A stretch of 64,000 nt of DNA. Origin: an uncultured Prevotellaceae bacterium (GTDB lineage: Bacteria; Bacteroidota; Bacteroidia; Bacteroidales; Bacteroidaceae). The stretch covers positions 17,274-81,273 of the forward strand of contig CADACW010000005.1 in assembly GCA_902786565.1 (NCBI GenBank), written 5' to 3'. Positions 25,547 through 34,826 of this stretch are shown one piece after another. Made by a program: the position numbers and the translations under genes. The stretch's first letter is position 1. Each line of letters opens with the position of its first letter. The notes below the pieces were generated by a model that had not been told where the DNA came from, did no database searches, and saw nothing but the letters and a program-made list of their open reading frames with translations.

Positions 25547-26644
25547 TCATTGTCGGTATTTCTTCTTCAAAATGAAATTGCGGCCAATGTAGATGTTGAA
25601 CGAGCCGAAAGTGTTGTTGGTGGAGAAGCGCGACTTGTGGTAGTTGTACGTATGCAGGATGACACTGGCCCCCGCATACCACTTCATATTATTATAGACC
25701 AGGCCAAAACGGCCAATACCGTCGATGTTGATATTGCCGAAGCTGAAGCCTCTGCCGCTGGCTCCCGCCACGCTTCCGCTGCTCCGCTTGTGGGCCAGCG
25801 CGGCCTGCAGACAGGCACCGAAGAGCCACCCTTTGGCAAAGACCCAGTTGTAGCCATAGCCCGCCGAGAGACTGAAGTCATAGTATTTCACGCTGTTGAA
25901 CATCAGGCCGCTGTCGAGCTGCACCGTGCGCTGCCCCAGCTTCTCGTCGATGAGGCGCTGCAGGCGGTCATAGTCCAGGTCAATGGAGTTGCGGGTGTAG
26001 CCTATGCCCGCCATCCATGTGCCGCAACTGATTTTCTGGATGGTGCTCTGGGCGAAGGCCGCCGGATAGGAGTAGCGCCCGTGGTTGAAGATATAATAGA
26101 CGTTGAAGCCGGTAATGCCCGCCTTCAGTCCGTCGAAGGAGACACCCTCCAGCAGGCGGGCGTCGACATCGTGGCCAAATTTGGCGTTGCGCAGCTTGTA
26201 GTCGTTGCCAGTGCGCCGATAGAAGATGTCGACGCCTATCTGCGAACTGTAGATGCTCAGGTCGAACTGCTGCTTGAGATTGCCGAAGCTGATGTTTCCC
26301 AACTCGAAGGTATAGCCGGCAAAGAACCATTTCCACCCCAGAAAGGGCCCCACCTTCAGTTTGGAGTCGGGGGCGAAGGTCACCTTCTGCTGGTCGCTCC
26401 CCGCCGAACTGAGACTGTAGCTGTCGTAGGTATGAGTGGCCTGCAGCATGATGGTGCACACATAGTGCTGCTGCTCAATATAGTCGTCGTTCAGCCGGTC
26501 GAAGCCCCTCACCGTGCGCCTCACCACGCCCAACTTGCGCGGAGGGGGCGCCACCGTGTCGGCCGCCAGCGAGTCGGCGGGTTCGTCAGCCCGCACATCC
26601 ACAAAGGCCAGCAGCAAGACAAGCAGTAGAGCAAACAGCTTCAT
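25547..26644 (-). CDS. DUF4421 family outer-membrane beta-barrel protein
   Basis: 365 residues with a signal peptide (MKLFALLLVLLLAFVDVRA), a short acidic linker, then alternating amphipathic strands ending in ...YIGRNFILKKKYRQ. The pattern GRNFxLKK at the C-terminus and the segment FDRLNDDYIEQQHY fit the DUF4421 family. It is predicted to be an outer-membrane barrel of unknown function. It is convergent with the upstream membrane-protein gene and downstream of the oxidoreductase gene, separated by an AT-rich repeat. Confidence 0.75.
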   Translation of the reverse strand: MKLFALLLVLLLAFVDVRADEPADSLAADTVAPPPRKLGVVRRTVRGFDRLNDDYIEQQHYVCTIMLQATHTYDSYSLSSAGSDQQKVTFAPDSKLKVGPFLGWKWFFAGYTFELGNISFGNLKQQFDLSIYSSQIGVDIFYRRTGNDYKLRNAKFGHDVDARLLEGVSFDGLKAGITGFNVYYIFNHGRYSYPAAFAQSTIQKISCGTWMAGIGYTRNSIDLDYDRLQRLIDEKLGQRTVQLDSGLMFNSVKYYDFSLSAGYGYNWVFAKGWLFGACLQAALAHKRSSGSVAGASGRGFSFGNINIDGIGRFGLVYNNMKWYAGASVILHTYNYHKSRFSTNNTFGSFNIYIGRNFILKKKYRQ

Positions 26645-26729
26645 TTTGAGAATTGTGAATTGACAATTATGAATTGTGAATTATTAATTGTGAATTGATA
26701 ATTGTGAATTGTGAATTATTAATTGTGAA
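26645..26729. repeat. AATTGTGAATT / ATTGATAATTG slip-repeat
   Basis: The whole spacer between the two minus-strand genes consists of imperfect 9-10 bp units of TGAATTGTGAATTATTAAT type. No other signal is visible. Confidence 0.8.
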
Positions 26730-27713
26730 TTAAATCTTTCCCAGAATGCGGTCGAGCACCCAGTTGACGGGCGTCGCCGAGACGCTGGTGCAGGTGCAGA
26801 TGCCCTGTCCCTGCAGATGCTCGCAGACGCTCTTGATGATGGGAAACTGCACGTAGCGGGGATTCTCCACCACGATGTGCTCGGTGCCCTGGCTGGTATG
26901 CACTTCGATGGGCGAATAGTCGAACACGGAGAAACTGAGCGACCCTTGCTGCCCGATAATCAGGATGCGGTCGGCCCTGGCCGACTCGTGAGCCACGAAA
27001 CTCCACGAGCCACTGCCCGGCAGGCCGTTTTCAAACTGGAACACGGCGCTCACAGAGTCTTCGGCAGCATAGAGTCCGCCACGGTTGGCACAGATGCCTC
27101 GTGCCTCAAGAATGATGCCGAACATATCTTGCAGCAAGTCGAGCTGGTGGGGTGCCAGGTCGTAGAAATAGCCGCCGCCGGCAATGTCGGGCTGCAGCCG
27201 CCAGGGCAGGTTCTCCGGATGGGCATAGTCCAGCTCCCTGGGTGGCCAGGCAAAGCGCACCTGCACGTTGACCACCTTGCCGATGGTGCCCTGCTGCACT
27301 ATCTGCTTGACCCGCTGGAAATAGGGCAGATAGCGGCGATAATAGGCCACAAAGCAGGGCACGCCGGTCTTCTCGGAGACATAGTTGATGCGGGCACAGT
27401 CTTCATAGCTGGCCGCCAGCGGTTTCTCCACGTAGACGGGCTTGCCCGCCTTCATGGCCATCATGGCGAAGGTGGCATGGCTGGAGGGCGGCGTGGCCAC
27501 GTAGATGGCGTTCACCTCCGGATTGTCTATCAGCTGCTGGGCATCGGTATAGCACCGGGCAATGCCGTGGCGCTCGGCATAGCTGCGGGCACGCTCCATC
27601 GAGCGGCTCATCACGGCCACCACCTGCGACCCTTCCACCTCGCTAAAGGCGGGGCCGCTCTTCTTCTCGCACACCTCGCCACAGCCTATGAACCCCCATT
27701 TCAGAATCTTCAT
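26730..27713 (-). CDS. Gfo/Idh/MocA family oxidoreductase
   Basis: 327 residues. The N-terminal Rossmann fold starts MKILKWGFIGCGEVCEKKSG (the GxGxxx dinucleotide motif is relaxed). VYVEKPLAASYEDC near 95 carries the EKP motif conserved in this family. The C-terminal half is the mixed alpha/beta domain that binds a sugar or cyclitol, with GGGYFYDLAPHQLDLLQD giving the usual HxxD-like catalytic region. It should oxidise or reduce a sugar derivative with NAD(P). The substrate cannot be predicted. It has its own -7 box upstream. Confidence 0.9.
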   Translation of the reverse strand: MKILKWGFIGCGEVCEKKSGPAFSEVEGSQVVAVMSRSMERARSYAERHGIARCYTDAQQLIDNPEVNAIYVATPPSSHATFAMMAMKAGKPVYVEKPLAASYEDCARINYVSEKTGVPCFVAYYRRYLPYFQRVKQIVQQGTIGKVVNVQVRFAWPPRELDYAHPENLPWRLQPDIAGGGYFYDLAPHQLDLLQDMFGIILEARGICANRGGLYAAEDSVSAVFQFENGLPGSGSWSFVAHESARADRILIIGQQGSLSFSVFDYSPIEVHTSQGTEHIVVENPRYVQFPIIKSVCEHLQGQGICTCTSVSATPVNWVLDRILGKI

Positions 27714-27742
27714 AATCTATGTTTTTCCACAGCAATGAGACT

Positions 27743-27751
27743 GCAAAGGTA
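27743..27751 (-). promoter_or_regulatory. -7 element of the oxidoreductase gene
   Basis: TACCTTTGC on the minus strand, 30 bp before the ATG at 27713. No clear -33 box. Confidence 0.55.
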
Positions 27752-27847
27752 TACAATTTGGGGGAGTTAGAGGCGAGAAGTGGCGTTAAAGGGAGTTAAA
27801 GGGTGACATATTTTCGGCTTTTCCACGCTAAAATGGCAAAAAAGCAG

Positions 27848-27856
27848 TATCTTTGC
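27848..27856 (+). promoter_or_regulatory. -7 element upstream of the membrane protein/hisB operon
   Basis: TATCTTTGC, 9 bp before the ATG at 27865, implying a very short leader. It excludes the frame start at 27853. No clear -33 box. Confidence 0.5.
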
Positions 27857-27864
27857 GGTCGATT

Positions 27865-28815
27865 ATGGAAAAAGACAACGAACTGAAATTGCTGCGCCCG
27901 CGCAGCCTTGCCGCCGTTGTGAGCGACGGCTACCGTCTCTATTTGGGCAATTTCCGCCCCTTGTTCCGCTCGTCATGGCTGGCTGCCGTGGCCTATGGCC
28001 TGACATTTGCGCTGATGATGGGCTATGTAGTCAACAATGTGATTCCGTTGCGGGTCACGATGGCCACCTTTGGCGTGACCGACGAATCGGCCCTGTCCAC
28101 CACCATGCTGCTCTACAGTGCCGCCGCCATCCTCTTTGCTTTGGCCGCCCTGCTCTTGGCCGCCCAGGCCTTCAGGGCCTTCAACGAACACCGGGCCACC
28201 GACACCATCAGCCGTCCGCAGCACTGGTATGGCCGGCTGTGCCTGCCGTGGTTCGGCCGGCTGCTGATGACCGAGCTTTGGATGATGGTGCTGTCGACCC
28301 TCGTCTGCACGTTTTTCACCGGCGTGGTCTATGCCATGCTCAGCCTCGGCGTGGTGGGCAATGTGTGGAAGTCGGTGGCCTCGATGGCCGTGCTGGCTGT
28401 GCTCCTCGTCATTGCCATTGCGCTCATGCTGCCCCTCTGCTACACGGTGATGCGCTCGGTGCTTGACAAGAAGTTCCAATGGAAACCGCCCGTGAAGGGC
28501 TACCAGGCCGGACTGCGCCATTGCGGTCTGCTATTTGCCACAACGCTGGTGGTGGTCATCATCACCGGTCTGCTGACGCTGGTGTGCGAACTGCCCGCCG
28601 TCATCATGGGCGTGGCCAACATCAAGGCCTACGCCGGCATGGCCACAGGCGACCCGCTGGGACTGCCAGAGCACATTGTGCCGCTGACCTACTGTGTGTT
28701 TGTCCTGGCCGGATTCGTTCAGGCCTACGTCCACCTGTCGTCGCTGTTTCCCATCTACTATGCCTACGGCTCCATTGAGCAGCAGGAGGCGGAAAGATTG
28801 AAAATCGATAATTGA
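27865..28815 (+). CDS. Polytopic membrane protein of unknown function
   Basis: 316 residues from [15 protein letters not shown]. Six to seven hydrophobic spans follow (for example [55 protein letters not shown]). The layout, a soluble start followed by an SxGxxLYxxNFxPLF amphipathic segment, resembles that of the product of 30852-31823, so the two may be distant paralogues. The C-terminus (RLKIDN, stop) is read from an ATTGATAATT slip-repeat. It is first in a run ending with MoxR. Its function is not known. Confidence 0.72.
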   Translation: MEKDNELKLLRPRSLAAVVSDGYRLYLGNFRPLFRSSWLAAVAYGLTFALMMGYVVNNVIPLRVTMATFGVTDESALSTTMLLYSAAAILFALAALLLAAQAFRAFNEHRATDTISRPQHWYGRLCLPWFGRLLMTELWMMVLSTLVCTFFTGVVYAMLSLGVVGNVWKSVASMAVLAVLLVIAIALMLPLCYTVMRSVLDKKFQWKPPVKGYQAGLRHCGLLFATTLVVVIITGLLTLVCELPAVIMGVANIKAYAGMATGDPLGLPEHIVPLTYCVFVLAGFVQAYVHLSSLFPIYYAYGSIEQQEAERLKIDN

Positions 28816-28834
28816 TAATTATTCCGCTTCATAT

Positions 28835-29902
28835 ATGAAAAGAATCCTGTTTATCGACCGTGACGGCACGCTGGTTGAAGAGCCGCACGACGAGCAAGTG
28901 GACGCCATTGAGAAGATACGCTTCAAGCCCGGCGTGTTCCGCTGGCTGTCGTTCCTAAGGGAAAAGACCGACTTCCGCTTTGTAATGGTGAGCAATCAGG
29001 ACGGCCTGGGCACTCCGGCATTTCCTGAAGACACCTTCTGGCCCTCCCACAACTTTATATTAGAGAGCCTGCGCGGCGAGGGTATCACCTTCGACGATAT
29101 CCTCATCGACAACCATTTTCCAGAGGACAATGCGCCCACCCGCAAGCCGCAGACGGGGCTGGTGGCCAAATATATGGACGACCCCGACTACGACATTGCC
29201 GGCAGCTACGTCATCGGCGACCGCGAGACCGACCGTCTCTTCGCGCAGAACATTGGCTGCAAGGCCATCATCCTGGACAGCGGCACCACGTGGCAGCAGG
29301 CCGCCGAGACCATCTTTGCCGGCGAGCGCACCGCCGAAGTGCAGCGCACCACCAAGGAGACCAACATCCACGTGCGGCTGACACTGGACGGCAGCGGCGA
29401 GGCCGACATACAGACGGGGCTGGGATTCTTCGACCATATGCTGGAGCAGATTGCCCGCCACGGGCAGATGGACCTGCTCATCCACACCCAGGGCGACCTG
29501 AACGTGGACGAGCACCACACCATTGAAGATACGGCCCTGGCCCTTGGCGAGTGTCTGCTGAAGGCTCTGGGCTCCAAGCGCGGCATCGAGCGCTACGGCT
29601 TTGCGCTGCCTATGGACGACTGCCACGCCCAGGTGTGCCTGGACTTCGGAGGCCGCCCGTGGCTGGTGTGGCACACCGAGTTTCACCGTGAGTACGTTGG
29701 CGACGTGCCCACCGAAATGTTCTTCCATTTCTTCAAAAGCCTGAGCGACGCAGCACGGATGAACCTCTACATTGAGGCCGAGGGCGACAACGAGCACCAC
29801 AAGGCCGAAGCCATCTTCAAGGCGCTGGCCCGTGCCCTGCGTGCCGCCGTGCGCCGCGATGTGTACCATTACGAGCTGCCCTCCACCAAGGGCCTGCTGT
29901 AA
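28835..29902 (+). CDS. hisB: Bifunctional histidinol-phosphatase / imidazoleglycerol-phosphate dehydratase
   Basis: 355 residues. The N-terminal HAD phosphatase (about 1-165) has the nucleophile motif [10 protein letters not shown] and [12 protein letters not shown]. The C-terminal dehydratase (about 170-355) has [11 protein letters not shown] and [15 protein letters not shown], the metal-binding histidine motifs. It catalyses two steps of histidine synthesis (IGP dehydration and histidinol-phosphate hydrolysis). The segment [13 protein letters not shown] lacks the cysteines that bind zinc in E. coli HisB. No other his gene is nearby; it sits between membrane-protein genes, 19 bp after the upstream gene and 9 bp before the SpoIIM gene. 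Confidence 0.94.
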   Translation: MKRILFIDRDGTLVEEPHDEQVDAIEKIRFKPGVFRWLSFLREKTDFRFVMVSNQDGLGTPAFPEDTFWPSHNFILESLRGEGITFDDILIDNHFPEDNAPTRKPQTGLVAKYMDDPDYDIAGSYVIGDRETDRLFAQNIGCKAIILDSGTTWQQAAETIFAGERTAEVQRTTKETNIHVRLTLDGSGEADIQTGLGFFDHMLEQIARHGQMDLLIHTQGDLNVDEHHTIEDTALALGECLLKALGSKRGIERYGFALPMDDCHAQVCLDFGGRPWLVWHTEFHREYVGDVPTEMFFHFFKSLSDAARMNLYIEAEGDNEHHKAEAIFKALARALRAAVRRDVYHYELPSTKGLL

Positions 29903-29911
29903 CCCCGCAAA

Positions 29912-30877
29912 ATGAAGGAAGCAACGTTCATCCGCCAGCACCTGGAGAAGTGGCGCGGCTACGAAACGGTGGCCGAGAGCCCCCGCATCAGCACCCCCGA
30001 CGAGATAGCCGAGGCCTATATCGACGTGACCAGCGACCTGGCCTTCTCGCAGACCCACTACCCCACTTCGCGCATCACGCTCTACCTGAACAATCTGGCA
30101 TCGGCGCTGCACAACGAGATTTACCGCAACAAACGTGAGCGATGGACCCGCCTGCTGACCTTCTGGACACAAGAGGTGCCCCACACCATGTGGCAGGCCC
30201 GGAGCGAACTGCGCACCTCGGCCATCATCTTCGGTTTGAGCCTGCTGGTGGGTGTGGTATCGCAATGGCTCGACCCCGATTTCGCCCGTTTTGTCATGGG
30301 CGATGCCTACGTCGAAATGACGCTGGACAACATTGCCGCCGGGAAGCCGATGGACGTCTACGCCAGTTCGCCTGAAGACACCATGTTCGGCATGATTACG
30401 ATGAACAACATCTTTGTGTCGTTTCTGGTGTTTGTCATGGGGCTGCTCACCAGTTTCGCCACCGGCTTCCAACTGCTGCGAAACGGCATTATGGTGGGTG
30501 CCTTCCAGACATTCTTCTTCCAGCACGGTCTGCTGTGGGATTCGGCACTGGCTATTTGGCTCCACGGCACCATCGAGATTTCGTCAATCGTGGTGGCCGG
30601 CGCTGCAGGCATTGCCATGGGCAACGGGTGGCTGTTCCCCGGCACCTACAGCCGTCTGCGCTCTTTCCAGATGGGTGCAAAGCGTGGTCTGAAGATTGTC
30701 ATCGGCACAGTGCCCCTGTTCTGCATTGCCGGCTTCATCGAGAGTTTCCTGACGCGCCACACAGAGTGGCCCGACGCCCTCCGAGTGGCCATCATCCTGC
30801 TCTCGGCCACCTTTATAGTCTATTATTTCATCATTTTACCTTACAGAAGACATGGAATTCATCAAACCAAAGATTGA
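29912..30877 (+). CDS. SpoIIM/DUF95 family membrane protein
   Basis: 321 residues: a soluble N-terminal part (about 1-100), then several membrane spans. NNIFVSFLVFVMGLLTSFAT, the glycine-rich LLRNGIMVGAFQTFFFQHG and HGTIEISSIVVAGAAGIAMG are hallmarks of the SpoIIM family. In Bacteroidota such proteins are encoded with DUF4129, DUF4350 and MoxR genes, as here; the role of that cluster is poorly defined, possibly envelope-related. The 3' end overlaps the next gene by 26 bp, supporting an operon. Confidence 0.85.
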   Translation: MKEATFIRQHLEKWRGYETVAESPRISTPDEIAEAYIDVTSDLAFSQTHYPTSRITLYLNNLASALHNEIYRNKRERWTRLLTFWTQEVPHTMWQARSELRTSAIIFGLSLLVGVVSQWLDPDFARFVMGDAYVEMTLDNIAAGKPMDVYASSPEDTMFGMITMNNIFVSFLVFVMGLLTSFATGFQLLRNGIMVGAFQTFFFQHGLLWDSALAIWLHGTIEISSIVVAGAAGIAMGNGWLFPGTYSRLRSFQMGAKRGLKIVIGTVPLFCIAGFIESFLTRHTEWPDALRVAIILLSATFIVYYFIILPYRRHGIHQTKD

Positions 30878-31823
30878 ACTTTACAGGACACGCACTTTCA
30901 GCGACAAGCTGACCGACACCTTCGACTTTCTGCGAGAAACGTGGAAGCCGCTGCTGAAGTATTTTGTCTACCTGATGCTGCCGTGCTGCATTGTGCTGGG
31001 CTTCTTTTTGAACCATTTCTACAGCGGCTATATGCAATTGATCATGGCCGACGAAAATACCGGGGCGACCAGCAGGGCCGACGTGGTGCAGATGCTGGTA
31101 TTCATGGGGCTGACATTTGTGACACTGATTGTCTCCTACTCGCTGCTGCTGGCGCTGATTTTTGCCATCGTGCGCCTCTACCGCCAGCGTGACGACCGTC
31201 TGAAACTACTGACCGACGACGAGCTGAAGGACGAGCTGAAGGTGTGCCTGAGCCGCTCGGCCAGACTGATGCTGGCCAGCATGGGCATCTTCTTCGGCGT
31301 GCTACTGGTGATTGGCGGAGCGGCAGTAGCCCTGTCGATGGCCAGCATAGGCCTTGGCATCGTCTTCATCCTGTGCATTGTCTCCGCCCTTGCAGCCATT
31401 GCCCTGCCGCTGTCACTTGTCTCGCCCATCTATATGCTGGAAGACGACATCACCGTGATTGGTGCCTTCCAGCGTGCCTTCCACCTGGGGTTCCCCACCT
31501 GGGGCGGCATCTTTGCCGTGTCGTTTGTCATCGGCATCCTGACCGGCGTCGTCCAGACCGTGACCTCAGGCCCTTGGTATGTGCTCTACATTGTAAAGAT
31601 GGTGTTCACGCTGTCGCACGAACTTGACGGCTCGTTCACCAACAACATCTTCTACACCTTTGCCGAGTATATCACTTGCGTGCTGGAGTGCCTCGGCATA
31701 CTGATATCGACCGTCATCACCAACGTGGCGCTGACCATGCAGTACGGCCATGCCGCCGACAAGATAGACGGTGTCGGCGTGGCCCAGAAGATTCAGCACT
31801 TCGACGAACTGGACAAATTCTAA
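30852..31823 (+). CDS. Membrane protein of the SpoIIM-MoxR cluster
   Basis: 323 residues. The soluble start MEFIKPKIELYRTRTFSDKL is followed by about six spans (LLKYFVYLMLPCCIVLGFFL, VTLIVSYSLLLALIFAIVRL, ALSMASIGLGIVFILCIVSA and others). It overlaps the SpoIIM gene by 26 bp and precedes the DUF4129 gene by 15 bp. A protein of this kind is regularly found in the Bacteroidota cluster, but no function is established. Confidence 0.75.
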   Translation: MEFIKPKIELYRTRTFSDKLTDTFDFLRETWKPLLKYFVYLMLPCCIVLGFFLNHFYSGYMQLIMADENTGATSRADVVQMLVFMGLTFVTLIVSYSLLLALIFAIVRLYRQRDDRLKLLTDDELKDELKVCLSRSARLMLASMGIFFGVLLVIGGAAVALSMASIGLGIVFILCIVSALAAIALPLSLVSPIYMLEDDITVIGAFQRAFHLGFPTWGGIFAVSFVIGILTGVVQTVTSGPWYVLYIVKMVFTLSHELDGSFTNNIFYTFAEYITCVLECLGILISTVITNVALTMQYGHAADKIDGVGVAQKIQHFDELDKF

Positions 31824-31838
31824 CCTCCCCCCCTGACT

Positions 31839-32447
31839 GTGGAAGACTCACTCAGACTTGACAGCGCCCAGCTGGCCGCCTTTCAGCAGGACCCCCGCTA
31901 TGACTACGACCGCGAGCTCGTGGGCGGCAGCCAGAACTTTATAGAGTGGCTCTCCACCATCATCAGCGATTGGTTTGAGAAGACCTGCAACACCCTGATG
32001 GATAACGAGGCGGTCAAGTTTGCACTCGTCATCGTGGGACTGCTGGTGGTTGCAGTCATTGCCTGGCTGGTATGGAAGAAGGGGGCGAAGCTGTTTCTCC
32101 GCAACGCTCCCGGCGATGCCCTGGACTACGAGCTGGAGGAAGACACCATTTACGGAGTGGACTTCGACGGCGACATCCGCCAAGCCTTGGAGCAGCAGAA
32201 CTACCGCCAGGCAGTGCGGCTGGTCTACCTTCAGACGCTGAAGCACTTGAGCGACGCAGGCAAGATAGAGTGGCAACCGTCGAGGACGCCCACTCAGTAT
32301 GTGCGGCAGTATGGTCTGCCCGCCTTTGCCGAACTGTCACGGCGTTTCATCCGTGTGAGATACGGCAACTTCCAGGCCGACGAGGCTCTCTACCTCGAAA
32401 TGAAGCAACTGCAGCAGGACATCATCGAGAAAGGAGGGCAGGCATGA
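31839..32447 (+). CDS. DUF4129 domain protein
   Basis: 202 residues with a GTG start at 31839. One membrane span (about 60-82, FALVIVGLLVVAVIAWLVW) is followed by the cytoplasmic DUF4129 domain: ALEQQNYRQAVRLVYLQTLK and WQPSRTPTQYVRQYGLP, the two conserved blocks. The N-terminal part before the span is short (no signal peptide), so the upstream end may have been trimmed. It shares an ATGA overlap with the DUF4350 gene. Confidence 0.8.
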   Translation: MEDSLRLDSAQLAAFQQDPRYDYDRELVGGSQNFIEWLSTIISDWFEKTCNTLMDNEAVKFALVIVGLLVVAVIAWLVWKKGAKLFLRNAPGDALDYELEEDTIYGVDFDGDIRQALEQQNYRQAVRLVYLQTLKHLSDAGKIEWQPSRTPTQYVRQYGLPAFAELSRRFIRVRYGNFQADEALYLEMKQLQQDIIEKGGQA

Positions 32448-33682
32448 GAAACCGCACCATATTCATCATCGCCATCGTGGCGCTGCTCGCCCTGATTTTC
32501 GTCATCGAATATCGGATGCCACGTAAATTCCAATGGATGCCCACCTTCGCCCACGGCGACCCTCAACCCTTCGGCTGCCAGGTGTTCGACAGTGTGCTCA
32601 CGGCATCGCTGCCAAAGGGCTACACCGTGGAACGGCGCACGCTGTGGCAGATGGAGAAAGACAGTGTGCTGGCCACGCCGAAGGCCATCGTCATCATTAG
32701 CAACGAGGATGTGGACGCCCAGATGGCCCACGTGCTGCGGCTGGCGAAGCAAGGGCACATCGTGGTGATGGCCATCAACGACCTGTACCGCTGGGCAGAC
32801 ACGCTGGGCATAGACTTCACTTACCACCCACGCTTCAAGTTAGAGGCCATTGCCGGCAACCACGTGACGAAGGGGCGGCTGGCCTGGGCCGATGACACGC
32901 TGCACCACTGGCCTGTCTACCCCCAACTGGTGGAGCGGACGCTGAAATGCCCCGACAGCGTGAAACACGAGGTGCTGGCCCGCTTCCGCTTCTACGACGA
33001 CGATGAAATAGGATATGTGGCCAAGAACGAGCACAGCGAGTGGTCATACTTCTGGCAGCCCGTGGCCGTCTCGTTCCCCATGGGCCAGGGCGAGCTCATC
33101 CTGGTGTCGGCCCCTCTGCTGCTGACCAACTATATGATGGTGAGCGGCAACGGCTCGCAGTTCATTGCCCGGCTGATGAACCGTGTGAAGGACCGCCCCG
33201 TGATACGCACCGAGCGGTATATGAAAATCACGGCCACCGAGCAACATTCGCCCTTCTACGTGCTGCTAAAGGAGCCGCCCCTTCGGTGGGCGCTCTATCT
33301 GGCAATGCTCACCGTCGTGCTCTTCTGCATTACTGCCGCCCGCCGCCGCCAAAGGGTCATCCCCGTGGTCACGCCCCCGCAGAATGGCAACCTGGAGTTT
33401 GTCAGACTGGTGGGCACCCTCTACTGGCAGCAGCACGACAACGCCGGCCTGTTAGCCAAGAAGCTGGCCTTCACCACCGACGACCTGCGCCGCCAGACGG
33501 GCATCGACATAGGCAGCGGCGACGAGGCCATCGGCCAGCTGGCCGCCCTGACCGGCCGCAACGCCGAAGAGCTGCGCCTGCTGCTGCAGAACATCAGACG
33601 GGCCGCCAGCGGCACCTATGGCGTGAGCGACCCGGAACTCAAAACATACATTGAGCAGCTCGACGGCTTAATTGATAATTGA
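32444..33682 (+). CDS. DUF4350 domain protein
   Basis: 412 residues from the ATG at 32444, which overlaps the DUF4129 stop (ATGA); the longer frame from 32072 is antisense-free but out of phase with real coding. An N-terminal anchor (TIFIIAIVALLALIFVIEY), a periplasmic domain with IVIISNEDVDAQMAHVLRLA near 85, a second span near 285 (WALYLAMLTVVLFCITAARR) and a cytoplasmic tail follow. DUF4350 is a GATase-like fold of unknown role. The end (DGLIDN, stop) is read from an ATTGATAATTGACA slip-repeat. Confidence 0.82.
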   Translation: MRNRTIFIIAIVALLALIFVIEYRMPRKFQWMPTFAHGDPQPFGCQVFDSVLTASLPKGYTVERRTLWQMEKDSVLATPKAIVIISNEDVDAQMAHVLRLAKQGHIVVMAINDLYRWADTLGIDFTYHPRFKLEAIAGNHVTKGRLAWADDTLHHWPVYPQLVERTLKCPDSVKHEVLARFRFYDDDEIGYVAKNEHSEWSYFWQPVAVSFPMGQGELILVSAPLLLTNYMMVSGNGSQFIARLMNRVKDRPVIRTERYMKITATEQHSPFYVLLKEPPLRWALYLAMLTVVLFCITAARRRQRVIPVVTPPQNGNLEFVRLVGTLYWQQHDNAGLLAKKLAFTTDDLRRQTGIDIGSGDEAIGQLAALTGRNAEELRLLLQNIRRAASGTYGVSDPELKTYIEQLDGLIDN

Positions 33683-33735
33683 CAATTCACAATCGGCGAA
33701 GCCGACAACTCTTAATTCTAAACTCTTGATTCGAA
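33668..33735. repeat. ATTGATAATTGACAATT slip-repeat at the DUF4350 stop codon
   Basis: The repeat begins in the last codons of the DUF4350 gene and fills the gap to moxR. It includes AATCGGCGAAGCCGA, a small GC hairpin. Confidence 0.7.
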
Positions 33736-33739
33736 AAAA

Positions 33740-34705
33740 ATGGAAGACCAAAGAACCGACCTCACCCTCTTTGCAGAGCGCATAGAGCAGCTGCGCCAGC
33801 AGATAGCCCAAGTCATCGTGGGGCAGCAGGACAACATAGACCTGCTGCTCACCGCCGTGCTGGCCGGTGGCCACGTGCTCATCGAGGGTGTGCCCGGCGT
33901 GGCCAAGACGCTGCTGGCCAGGCTGCTGTCACGCCTCATCGACGCACGTTTCAGCCGTGTGCAGTTCACCCCTGACCTGATGCCGAGCGACGTGCTGGGC
34001 ACCAACGTTTTCAACATGAAGACCTCCGACTTCGACTTCCACGCCGGCCCCGTCTTTGCCGACATTGTGCTGGTTGACGAAATCAACCGCGCCCCTGCCA
34101 AGACGCAGGCCGCCCTGTTCGAGGTGATGGAGGAGCGCCAGGTGACCATCGACGGTGAGACACACCCCATGGGCCCCCTCTACACCATCCTGGCCACGCA
34201 AAACCCCGTGGAGCAGGAGGGCACCTACAAGCTGCCCGAAGCGCAGACCGACCGCTTCATGATGAAAATCACCATGGGCTACCCCACACTTGACGAGGAG
34301 GTGGCCATCCTGGAGCGACACCACCAGGACACCCGTCTGACCGCCCTGGCCGACGTCCGGCCCGTCATCGGCAAGGACGAGCTGCTGCAGATGCGGCAGA
34401 TGCTCGCCAGCGTCTTCGTCGACCCCACCCTGCTGCGCTATATGGCCGCCATCGTCCAGCAGACGCGGCAGAGCAAGGCCGTCTTCCTCGGAGCGTCGCC
34501 CCGCGCATCGGTGGCCCTGCTCCAGGCATCCAAGGCTTTCGCCCTGCTGCAAGGGCGCGACTTCATCACCCCCGACGATGTGCGCCAGGTGGCTCCCGCC
34601 ATTCTGCACCACCGCCTCATCCTCACCGCCGATGCCGAAATGGAGGGCATCACCCCACTGCGCGCCGTGGCACGCCTCATCGAGAAGGTTGAGGTGCCAA
34701 AGTGA
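33740..34705 (+). CDS. MoxR-family AAA+ ATPase
   Basis: 321 residues. Walker A is IEGVPGVAKTLLARLL near 50, Walker B is IVLVDEINRAPAKTQAALFE near 110, and sensor 1 is TILATQNPVEQEG near 150. MoxR ATPases act as chaperones, usually with a von Willebrand factor A or DUF58 protein that presents substrates. It is last in the SpoIIM-DUF4129-DUF4350 cluster. No DUF58 or vWA gene follows, unlike many Bacteroidota loci; the next gene has its own promoter. Confidence 0.94.
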   Translation: MEDQRTDLTLFAERIEQLRQQIAQVIVGQQDNIDLLLTAVLAGGHVLIEGVPGVAKTLLARLLSRLIDARFSRVQFTPDLMPSDVLGTNVFNMKTSDFDFHAGPVFADIVLVDEINRAPAKTQAALFEVMEERQVTIDGETHPMGPLYTILATQNPVEQEGTYKLPEAQTDRFMMKITMGYPTLDEEVAILERHHQDTRLTALADVRPVIGKDELLQMRQMLASVFVDPTLLRYMAAIVQQTRQSKAVFLGASPRASVALLQASKAFALLQGRDFITPDDVRQVAPAILHHRLILTADAEMEGITPLRAVARLIEKVEVPK

Positions 34706-34792
34706 ATTATGAAAAAAGATTTCATTTTGTTTCACGATGCAAAATAACACGCATTTTTCACCGCCGAGTGCCGATAGTTCGTTCTTTTTTTA

Positions 34793-34801
34793 TAACTTTG
34801 C
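34793..34801 (+). promoter_or_regulatory. -7 element of the outer-membrane protein/lptC operon
   Basis: TAACTTTGC, 25 bp before the ATG at 34827. It excludes the longer frame from 34737. No -33 TTTG at the right distance. Confidence 0.55.
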
Positions 34802-34826
34802 ACGCCGTAACGACAGACTAAACAAC

